Shown here: positions 1 to 6,616 of the stretch, one piece after another
How the letters are laid out: every line of letters starts with the position of its first letter
How positions within the stretch are numbered: position 1 is the stretch's first letter
From: Flavobacteriales bacterium
GTDB taxonomy: Bacteria; Bacteroidota; Bacteroidia; Flavobacteriales; UA16
Direction: 5' to 3'
Length of the DNA stretch: 10,193 nucleotides
Assembly: GCA_018700255.1 (NCBI GenBank)
Contig: JABISU010000172.1
Span: 1-10,193 of the forward strand
The notes under the pieces: model-generated
Told to the model about the DNA's origin: nothing
Databases searched by the model: none
The model's input: the letters and a program-made list of their open reading frames with translations, nothing else
Program-made: the position numbers and the translations under genes

Positions 1-971
1 AATCCATATATCTGACTGCCTAAATACGTGAAATGTTCGCCATAGAACTCCCTTCCACTTTGAGCAATATTATGCGATTCAACTTCATGAAATCTCTTCG
101 CTAAATGCTTAGACCATTCTTGCAGTATAGGCAAACTATTTGCAATTGGACTCTCTATTCTACTTCCAATTAGGTTCGAAGGACCATCTATTCTAAGGTA
201 GTAATAAGCACTGTCAGACCAGTTGTGTTTTTCGTGAGACCAACGCTCACTAGACCCATTCCAGCTCCACGAGTCCACACCAGAAGAATGGAAGAAAATA
301 GCATCTTCAGAATCAAAAACCCCATCTTCTTCACCTTGTGTTTCTATCCTTAATAGAGGCAAATCAAGCGGCCTGTCCGTATCGTTATCAAACGGTAACA
401 TTCGTCCGCCATTTCCATAAAGTTGTATGGATGAAAAAATCAGTGTGTCAGGGTTTACACCCGAAGCTACAAGGTCTGAATACCCTATTCTAAATATCCC
501 CTCTTGCCCGGTTGCAAATTTCAACCATGTTCCTTCAGACAATTTTGAGTGTTCAGGCCAAACTCTTACTACTCTACTCTCTTCAGCTGGTGAACTGCCA
601 ATTACCCCACTCCAGTTCACTAACCTCTCGACATATCCATTTTGGGAAATTCTATATTTAGGCGCCCTGAATTGTGCGAACCACTCTCCGGTATTAGATC
701 CTCTAACGACTCTCCAAGGGTTATCTATATTTCCTGAGATTGTGAAATCTTTCACATTGGTTCCTGCAAATTCCCAGACATAATTGTTACTCAAAACTTC
801 AACACCAGTCCATTTTGACTGAATTTGAACTTCACCTACAAGAATTTCGAAATCATTATTATTTGTTTCGAATGCAAAATTCACCTCAACTACCTGACCT
901 ATCAAAGCACTAGCTTTTATACACATAAGCAAGAAAAACAAAGCAAATACACGAAGCTGTGTGTATATCAT
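1..971 (-). CDS. porU: PorU, type IX secretion sortase, N-terminal part (3' end outside window)
   Basis: The minus strand is open from an ATG at 971-969 to the left edge (323 complete codons, no stop). Residues 1-22 form a signal peptide: hydrophobic VFALFFLLMCIKASA, with probable cleavage near A22. The diagnostic part is residues 146-260, which carry the PorU N-terminal pattern: EGTWLKFATGQEGIFRIGYSDL, then IQLYGNGGRMLP (183-193), EEDGVFDSEDAIFF (214-227) and HNWSDSAYYYLR (249-260). REFYGEHF (307-314) leads towards the C25 domain. PorU is an outer-membrane-associated, gingipain-like cysteine peptidase that removes the C-terminal sorting domain of T9SS cargo and links cargo to A-LPS. Family members exceed 1000 residues, so the catalytic His/Cys region lies outside this window and cannot be checked. 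It is divergent from the PorP-like gene, with 127 bp between starts. Identity rests on remembered family patterns, not a search. Confidence 0.9.
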   Translation of the reverse strand, partial: MIYTQLRVFALFFLLMCIKASALIGQVVEVNFAFETNNNDFEILVGEVQIQSKWTGVEVLSNNYVWEFAGTNVKDFTISGNIDNPWRVVRGSNTGEWFAQFRAPKYRISQNGYVERLVNWSGVIGSSPAEESRVVRVWPEHSKLSEGTWLKFATGQEGIFRIGYSDLVASGVNPDTLIFSSIQLYGNGGRMLPFDNDTDRPLDLPLLRIETQGEEDGVFDSEDAIFFHSSGVDSWSWNGSSERWSHEKHNWSDSAYYYLRIDGPSNLIGSRIESPIANSLPILQEWSKHLAKRFHEVESHNIAQSGREFYGEHFTYLGSQIYG

Positions 972-1030
972 TTTAAATAGTTTGTTGTTAACCCAGTTTA
1001 TTTCACCAAATTTCGTAACTAATCATGGAA

Positions 1031-1038
1031 CAAACGTA
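1031..1038 (-). promoter_or_regulatory. Candidate Bacteroidota -7 element for porU
   Basis: Read on the minus strand, this is TACGTTTG, a perfect match to the Bacteroidota -7 consensus TAnnTTTG. It would start transcription about 50 bases before the porU ATG, inside the 127-bp divergent region. I found no good -33 TTTG/TTG partner at the usual distance, so it may be chance. No equally good element was found on the plus strand for the PorP-like gene. Confidence 0.35.
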
Positions 1039-1098
1039 AACAAGCGAGAGATATTATTCCTGCTTATTAACTTAAAATTCCGTATTATTGTGAGTTCA

Positions 1099-2115
1099 AT
1101 GGGAACCTCTATGTTGAAAACACCTCTAACAACCGTTTTAGGATTCGCGCTTCTTGCGGGAATCATGTCTGTATGCACTCCAAATGAAGTACATGCTCAA
1201 GATGCAGAATTCACGCAATATTATGCGAATCCTCTGTTTTTAAACCCAGCTTTTGCTGGGGGAAATCGAGATCCTAGACTCGTGATGTCCTACAGGAATC
1301 AGTGGCCCGCTATGAGCGGATCGTATGTGACTCAGGCAGTATCATATGACCAACACGTCAAAAGTATCCAAGGTGGGCTTGGATTAACTGTTATGAGTGA
1401 TCAGGCAGGTCAGAATACATTAAAGACTACTAGAATTACGGGGATGTATGCTTACCAGCAAAATCTAACTCGTAAGATTTCTTTAAGAGCGGCTCTCGAA
1501 GCTAGCTACTTCCAGAAGTCATTAGATTGGAGTAACCTGACGTTTGGCGATATGATAGATCCCCGAAGAGGATTTATTTATGAGACTCAAGACACTCCTA
1601 GAGGAGGAACAATCCAAAATGTAGATTTCGGAACTGGTGTGATTCTATTCACCAATAAATTCCATCTAGGTTTTGCCGCTCACCACTTAAATGAACCTAA
1701 CGAATCATTAGTTGTAGGGTTAAGTCGTCTTCCTATGAAGCTTACCGTACACGGTGGTGCCAAGCTCCCTATTAAAACGAACATCAAAGGAGAAGAGGTT
1801 ACTTCAATATCTCCAAGCTTCCTTTTCCGTCAACAAGCCGAATTTAAGCAGATGAACTTAGGCTTATTTGTAAACAAAGGACCTTTATTTGGTGGTGTTT
1901 GGTATAGAGGGATCGCATTTACTGAATATAGAGACGCATTAATTGCTGTTGTGGGTATAGAAACCGACATCTTGCGATTTGGCTATAGTTACGATATTAC
2001 AATATCAGAGCTAACTCCAGCTACAGGTGGTGCTCACGAGCTTAGTATGACCTTAAAATTCGACAGTAAACAAAGAAAAGGTAAGTTCCGTAAAATACCT
2101 TGCCCTACTTTTTAG
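1099..2115 (+). CDS. PorP/SprF-family type IX secretion outer-membrane protein
   Basis: The product is 338 residues from the ATG at 1099. The frame is open back to 961, but that stretch overlaps the start of porU and encodes no signal peptide in the right place, so 1099 (or 1111) is preferred. Residues 1-33 are a signal peptide ending VHA|Q. The mature N-terminus, QDAEFTQYYANPLFLNPAFAG (34-54), is the hallmark of the PorP/SprF family (TIGR03519). The body alternates beta-strand-like segments typical of an outer-membrane barrel, and the end, KFRKIPCPTF, matches the conserved IPCP.F tail. PorP binds the periplasmic ring/PorE side of the T9SS, and SprF supports secretion of particular adhesins such as SprB. 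Many genomes carry several paralogues, so I do not assign porP or sprF. It lies 83 bp upstream of gldJ and is probably cotranscribed with it. A lipoprotein reading (C26) is less likely than SPase I cleavage. Confidence 0.88.
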   Translation: MGTSMLKTPLTTVLGFALLAGIMSVCTPNEVHAQDAEFTQYYANPLFLNPAFAGGNRDPRLVMSYRNQWPAMSGSYVTQAVSYDQHVKSIQGGLGLTVMSDQAGQNTLKTTRITGMYAYQQNLTRKISLRAALEASYFQKSLDWSNLTFGDMIDPRRGFIYETQDTPRGGTIQNVDFGTGVILFTNKFHLGFAAHHLNEPNESLVVGLSRLPMKLTVHGGAKLPIKTNIKGEEVTSISPSFLFRQQAEFKQMNLGLFVNKGPLFGGVWYRGIAFTEYRDALIAVVGIETDILRFGYSYDITISELTPATGGAHELSMTLKFDSKQRKGKFRKIPCPTF

Positions 2116-2198
2116 TTATAGATAGACATTAAACGATTTATTATCGGACGAGCTTACCTGCAAGAACGATAAACTAACATATTTAAACAAAGAACAAG

Positions 2199-3938
2199 AT
2201 GACCTGGAAACAACCCACAAGCATTCTTTCACTTTTTGTAATGATGGCCGCACTCACTGGATGCTTTCAAGAGCGTTCTGGATCTACTGGCTGGTCGTAC
2301 AACTCATCTGACAATGGAGGATTTGAAAAACCTTCTTTTTTCGAGCAACAAACAGGCCCAGGGCTTATACTTGTTGAGGGTGGAACTTACACAATGGGAC
2401 AAGTTGAAGATGATCTAATGGGATCATGGGATAACGCCCCAAGACGTGTCACTGTTTCTTCATTCTATCTAGACGAAACAGAAGTAACAAATATGTTTTG
2501 GCTTGAGTACCTAACATGGCTTGAACGAGTTTATGGAAATTCATTCCCTGAAATTGTTGAGCGTGCACTTCCTGACACATTAGCTTGGCGTGAAAAGCTC
2601 GCTTACAATGAACCAATGGTAAAGTACTACCTACGTCACCCTTCATATCGTGACTACCCAGTAGTAGGAGTGTCTTGGAATCAAGCAAATGATTTTTGTA
2701 AATGGAGAACTGACCGAGTAAATGAAAATATCTTAATTAGAGAGGGGCTTTTAGTTCATAACCCTGAGGCTCAAATGGATGAAGAGCATTTCACAACATC
2801 AACCTATCTTAATAGACAATATATAGGTGAGCGTGAAGTTGAAGGTGTCAAAGATTTCAGACCTAACTCAAGTGGTTATCGTGACATTAAGTTAGAAGAT
2901 GGATTGCTTCTACCCGATTACAGACTGCCAACTGAGGCTGAGTGGGAATACGCTGCGCTAGGCTTAATCGGTAATAGCTACGGCGAGCTTATCGATGAAA
3001 GGAGAACCTACCCTTGGGATGGTCACTATATTAGAAATGACGATCTAAGAAATAAGGAATACGGAAAAGTAAATGCGAACTTTGTAAAAGGACGTGGAGA
3101 TTATATGGGAGTTGCTGGAGCTTTAGATGATGGAGGTGATATCACTGTAAATGTGCGTAGCTATGCCCCTAATGACTACGGTTTATACAACATGGCTGGA
3201 AACGTAAATGAATGGGTTATGGATGTTTACCGACCATTATCTAACCTAGATAACGCTGCTTTCCGATCATTTAGAGGTAATGATTTCCAAACTATGGTTA
3301 TGAATGCTGAAGGGAATCCAGAAGATAAATACGACTACGTTGTATATGATATAGATAGAACAGCTGAGTTCATAAAGAAATACAAATCTGACAATAGAGG
3401 TGTCGGCTTATCACCTGAAGATGAAGAGTTACTCGATGGTTTAGACTTAAAAATTGAAACTGCACAGGAAGTAAGTTTTAAACGCCAAGAGGAAGAAAGT
3501 CAAGTGATTATGGCTGAAGCTATGGAACTTATTATTGACAGCGAAGCTCTTATTGCATCTGATATGAGGAAAGGTTTTAGTAAAAATATTATTGCTGTTC
3601 CTGGCGATATGAGATATAGAGATGTTACTCTCGAAGAAAACATCGGAAGAACTAACTATAGAATAGCTGACAACATTGATTATCGTGATGGTGATATCAA
3701 CAGTTCTGTTGATTTTGGAAACCCTGATGACGCATCCGAAAACTCGGGTCGTATGTACGACTACGGAGGGTCTAGTCTTGTAAATAACGAATCTAGAGTT
3801 TATAAAGGTGGTAGCTGGGATGATAGAGCTTACTGGCTCGTTCCTGGAACCCGTCGCTTTATGGATGAGAATCAGTCATCATCGACTGTTGGCTTCCGTT
3901 GTGCGATGACAAGAGTAGGTACTCCTGTTCCTTACTAA
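2199..3938 (+). CDS. gldJ: GldJ, gliding motility/type IX secretion lipoprotein
   Basis: The product is 579 residues, close to the roughly 560 of Flavobacterium GldJ. Residues 1-22 are a lipoprotein signal with lipobox LTGC (C22 lipidated). No acidic surface-export signal follows the Cys, which suggests the periplasmic leaflet of the outer membrane. The rest is a formylglycine-generating-enzyme (FGE)-sulfatase fold: GLILVEGGTYTMG (55-67), FYLDETEVTN (89-98), YPVVGVSWNQANDFCKWR (153-170), YRLPTEAEWEYAA (241-253), YGLYNMAGNVNEWVMDVY (327-344), VYKGGSWDDRAYW (534-546) and VGFRCAM (564-570). The catalytic cysteines FGE carries after GGSW are absent, as in GldJ/GldK, so the role is structural. A long acidic, helix-prone insert (about 345-480) splits the fold, which favours GldJ over GldK. 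In Flavobacterium johnsoniae, GldJ is needed for GldK stability, secretion and gliding. The position beside porU and murF also fits gldJ. An intrinsic terminator follows. Confidence 0.9.
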   Translation: MTWKQPTSILSLFVMMAALTGCFQERSGSTGWSYNSSDNGGFEKPSFFEQQTGPGLILVEGGTYTMGQVEDDLMGSWDNAPRRVTVSSFYLDETEVTNMFWLEYLTWLERVYGNSFPEIVERALPDTLAWREKLAYNEPMVKYYLRHPSYRDYPVVGVSWNQANDFCKWRTDRVNENILIREGLLVHNPEAQMDEEHFTTSTYLNRQYIGEREVEGVKDFRPNSSGYRDIKLEDGLLLPDYRLPTEAEWEYAALGLIGNSYGELIDERRTYPWDGHYIRNDDLRNKEYGKVNANFVKGRGDYMGVAGALDDGGDITVNVRSYAPNDYGLYNMAGNVNEWVMDVYRPLSNLDNAAFRSFRGNDFQTMVMNAEGNPEDKYDYVVYDIDRTAEFIKKYKSDNRGVGLSPEDEELLDGLDLKIETAQEVSFKRQEEESQVIMAEAMELIIDSEALIASDMRKGFSKNIIAVPGDMRYRDVTLEENIGRTNYRIADNIDYRDGDINSSVDFGNPDDASENSGRMYDYGGSSLVNNESRVYKGGSWDDRAYWLVPGTRRFMDENQSSSTVGFRCAMTRVGTPVPY

Positions 3939-3968
3939 GGTCAATAAATCATTAACTTGAAAATTTCT

Positions 3969-4004
3969 AAAACCCTAACGTACATTGTGCGTTAGGGTTT
4001 TTTT
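3969..4004 (+). terminator. Intrinsic terminator after gldJ
   Basis: A perfect 12-bp inverted repeat, AAAACCCTAACG (3969-3980) and CGTTAGGGTTTT (3990-4001), encloses a 9-base loop; the right arm runs into a 7-T tract (3998-4004). It begins about 30 bp after the gldJ stop and ends only 15 bases before the murF ATG. Confidence 0.9.
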
Positions 4005-4019
4005 AATAGCTGCAGATAT

Positions 4020-5318
4020 ATGCATACTGAGGAATTATATGAGCTTTTCTTAAAAGCAGAAAATGGAATCACTACCGACACTAGATCTTGTGGGAAAGGA
4101 ATGCTGTTTTTTGCTCTACATGGTGAGAATTTCGATGGCAATAAATTCGCGCATGATGCTTTAAAGTCGGGATGTATAGCAGCTGTCGTAGATGATGCTA
4201 GCATAGGGGTTTCAGACCAAATCATTTTAGTTGATGATGTTCTTAAAACATTACAAAACTTAGCAAAATACTATAGACGTACATTTATCGAGATGCCGGT
4301 ACTGGGTATAACAGGGAGTAACGGCAAGACGACGATGAAAGAACTTACGGCGGCGGTGCTGTCGAAGAAATTCAAGGTTCACGCAACTAAGGGAAACCTT
4401 AATAATCATATCGGGGTACCGCTAACTATTCTCTCAGCACCGAGGGATTGTCAATTTTTAATAGTAGAGATGGGGGCTAATCATATCGGGGAGATAGCTA
4501 ATTTAGCTAGGATAGCTGAACCTAATTTGGGGATAATAACTAACATAGGCCTTGCCCATCTCGAAGGCTTTGGAGGGGAGGATGGGGTAAAGAAAGGTAA
4601 AAAGGAATTATTTGATTACCTCAGCGAAGTAGATGGGGCAAGAGTATTCGTCCATGGAGGTTATGATGAATTAATGGAGGTGAGTGAAGGTTTAGATAGA
4701 AGCATTTTCGGAACTCAGGATATGAAACCTGTTGTGAGGTTTGAGATGGATGGGGGGAGGAAGTTTGTTTGGGCTGAACAGGGCTATGAAAGTGAGGAGA
4801 GAGAAATTCAACTTGAAGGCGATTATAACTTAGATAACATTGCTGCGGCGATTACTATTGGGAGATATTTCGGAGTAGGGCGAGAAGATGTGGGTGAAGC
4901 TGTCTCAGAGTATGTTCCATCGAACAATAGATCACAGGTGGTGAAAACTAGGAGTAATGAAATTCTGCTAGATGCATATAACGCTAATCCCTCTAGCATG
5001 GAGAAGGCTCTTGAGTCATTCGCTAAAAACAACAAAGGTGATAGACTTGTTATTCTAGGAGAAATGAGGGAGCTTGGAGATTTTTCTTCCGAGTCTCACA
5101 AGAGAGTGGTGGCACTTTGTACTGAACTCGGATTAGATGGGTTTTTTGTGGGGGTGGAATTTTGTAAGGTGAAGGAATTTGTGGATGGGGCTGGAAGATT
5201 TTATGAGGAAGTGGAGAGTTTGGCCTTAGAAATAGAAGAGAATAAGGTTGTGGGGAAAAATATATTGCTAAAAGGGAGTAGAGGAATGGCGATGGAGCGC
5301 CTTCTACCGCATCTGTAA
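4020..5318 (+). CDS. murF: MurF, UDP-N-acetylmuramoyl-tripeptide--D-alanyl-D-alanine ligase
   Basis: This cytoplasmic Mur ligase uses ATP to add D-Ala-D-Ala to the UDP-MurNAc-tripeptide, giving the pentapeptide precursor of peptidoglycan. The 432-residue product has the family's three-domain order. The N-terminal substrate domain carries GITTDTRS (16-23) and GMLFFALHGENFDGN (27-41). The ATPase domain carries the P-loop GITGSNGKTT (96-105), NLNNHIGVPLT (126-136), EMGANHIGEI (150-159) and TNIGLAHLEGFG (174-185). The C-terminal domain carries LLDAYNANPSSM (317-328), LGEMRELGDFS (346-356) and LLKGSRGMAMERLL (416-429). DAYNANP.SM distinguishes MurF from MurC/D/E. The ATG at 4020 fits because conserved N-terminal residues follow at once. 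It starts 15 bp after the gldJ terminator and ends 15 bp before tyrS, so murF and tyrS probably form an operon. Codon use is unlike its neighbours: about 19 of 45 glycines are GGG, against 4 in gldJ. Confidence 0.96.
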   Translation: MHTEELYELFLKAENGITTDTRSCGKGMLFFALHGENFDGNKFAHDALKSGCIAAVVDDASIGVSDQIILVDDVLKTLQNLAKYYRRTFIEMPVLGITGSNGKTTMKELTAAVLSKKFKVHATKGNLNNHIGVPLTILSAPRDCQFLIVEMGANHIGEIANLARIAEPNLGIITNIGLAHLEGFGGEDGVKKGKKELFDYLSEVDGARVFVHGGYDELMEVSEGLDRSIFGTQDMKPVVRFEMDGGRKFVWAEQGYESEEREIQLEGDYNLDNIAAAITIGRYFGVGREDVGEAVSEYVPSNNRSQVVKTRSNEILLDAYNANPSSMEKALESFAKNNKGDRLVILGEMRELGDFSSESHKRVVALCTELGLDGFFVGVEFCKVKEFVDGAGRFYEEVESLALEIEENKVVGKNILLKGSRGMAMERLLPHL

Positions 5319-5333
5319 ACTTATCTTTACGAA

Positions 5334-6605
5334 ATGGATCTGATTGAAGAATTAAAATGGAGGGGGATGTTACACGACATCATGCCCGGACTAGAGGAGC
5401 AACTTGCTAAGGAAAGTACCGCTGGATATGTGGGATTCGACCCTACTGCTGACTCACTCCACATAGGAAACCTTGTACCTGTGATGCTTCTGTTACACTG
5501 GCAAAGAGCTGGACATAAGCCGATGGTTCTTGTTGGTGGAGCAACTGGTATGGTGGGAGATCCAAGTGGCAAAACCAAAGAGAGGCAGCTACTGGACTTG
5601 GATGTAATGCAGCATAATCTCAATAGCCAGAAAAATCAGCTTCAGAAATTTCTTGACTTTGAAGGGGAGAATGCTGCACGTGTAGTAAATAATTTTGATT
5701 GGTTTAAAGAAATTAACTTCCTTGACTTCATCCGTGATATAGGAAAGCACATCACTGTGAACTACATGATGTCTAAGGACAGTGTGAAAAATCGCTTAGA
5801 GGAAGGTATGAGTTTCACCGAATTCACTTATCAACTGGTACAAGGATATGATTTTTATCATCTTTGGAAAAATGAGAATTGTAAAGTCCAAATGGGTGGT
5901 TCAGACCAATGGGGCAATATCTTAACTGGCACCGAGCTTATCCGTAAAAAAGGATCAGGGCAAGCTTTTGCTTTGACAGCTCCGCTCATAACAAAGGCAG
6001 ATGGAAGTAAGTTTGGGAAGAGTGAGGGAGGCAATATTTGGATTGATAAAAAACGCACCTCTGCATATAAATTCTACCAATACTGGATGAATGTAGCTGA
6101 CGAAGATGCAGGTAAACTAATTAGAATCTTCACTCTTAAAGGCAAGGAAGAGATAGAGTCTCTTGAAGCTGCCCATGCTGAAAATCCTCGAGCAAGAATT
6201 ATTCAAATAGCCCTAGCCGAGGATATTACCACAAGAGTCCATTCAGAGGAAGATCTTAAAACAGCTATCGCCGCTTCCAGAATTCTATTCGGAAAGAGCG
6301 CTAAATCTGACTTAGAAAATCTCCCAGAAGCTGAATTCCTATCTGTCTTTGAAGGTGTAGATAAAGCAACTATTTCGCCTGATATTATTGATTCTGGGGT
6401 AGGGATTATCGATCTCCTAAGCGAGTACACAGGTTTCTTATCATCTAAAGGCGAAGCTAGAAGAGCTCTCAAGGAAAATAGCATTCGTTTAAATAAGGAC
6501 TTAGTAGATGATAATAAATCCATCAATCGAAGTGATTTATTAAACGGTAAACACTTGTTATTGCAGCGAGGGAAGAAAAACTACTTCCTCGTTTCTGTAG
6601 GGTAG
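5334..6605 (+). CDS. tyrS: TyrS, tyrosyl-tRNA synthetase (class I)
   Basis: The 423-residue enzyme activates tyrosine with ATP and charges tRNA-Tyr in the cytoplasm; the length is normal for bacterial TyrRS. The Rossmann domain shows GYVGFDPTADSLHIGNLVP (31-49), with the HIGH-type motif HIGN at 43-46 and the tyrosine-binding Tyr at 32. It is followed by VGGATGMVGDPSGK (67-80), FTYQLVQGYDF (164-174, with Y166, Q170 and D173 for tyrosine recognition) and GGSDQWGNI (188-196). The KMSKS loop is present as KFGKS (226-230), a common bacterial TyrRS form. The C-terminal S4 RNA-binding domain (about 358-423) includes SSKGEARRALKENSIRLN and ends GKKNYFLVSVG. The start follows the murF stop by 15 bp without a Shine-Dalgarno site, as usual in Bacteroidota. 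It ends 11 bp from the stop of the convergent LuxE-like gene, with no clear terminator between. Confidence 0.97.
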   Translation: MDLIEELKWRGMLHDIMPGLEEQLAKESTAGYVGFDPTADSLHIGNLVPVMLLLHWQRAGHKPMVLVGGATGMVGDPSGKTKERQLLDLDVMQHNLNSQKNQLQKFLDFEGENAARVVNNFDWFKEINFLDFIRDIGKHITVNYMMSKDSVKNRLEEGMSFTEFTYQLVQGYDFYHLWKNENCKVQMGGSDQWGNILTGTELIRKKGSGQAFALTAPLITKADGSKFGKSEGGNIWIDKKRTSAYKFYQYWMNVADEDAGKLIRIFTLKGKEEIESLEAAHAENPRARIIQIALAEDITTRVHSEEDLKTAIAASRILFGKSAKSDLENLPEAEFLSVFEGVDKATISPDIIDSGVGIIDLLSEYTGFLSSKGEARRALKENSIRLNKDLVDDNKSINRSDLLNGKHLLLQRGKKNYFLVSVG

Positions 6606-6616
6606 TATTTAATATC

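Noticed and set aside
427..783. Plus-strand open frame of 118 codons
   Set aside because: It is the shadow of porU, whose minus-strand translation matches the PorU N-terminal pattern throughout.
961..1098. N-terminal extension of the PorP-like frame beginning at 961
   Set aside because: It overlaps the porU start and would put about 46 residues before an otherwise good signal peptide; the start at 1099 fits the family.
1099..1197. Lipoprotein reading of the PorP-like signal (IMSVC at residue 26)
   Set aside because: The lipobox is poor, and the VHA|QDAEF cleavage site matches the PorP/SprF family.
6203..6526. Minus-strand open frame of 107 codons inside tyrS
   Set aside because: It is antisense to conserved TyrRS sequence and has no recognisable features of its own.
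6567..6597. Possible terminator at the end of tyrS (CGAGGGAAG / CTTCCTCG hairpin followed by TTTCTGT)
   Set aside because: The stem has a bulge, the T tract is weak, and the bases encode the usual TyrRS C-terminal residues RGKKNYFLV.
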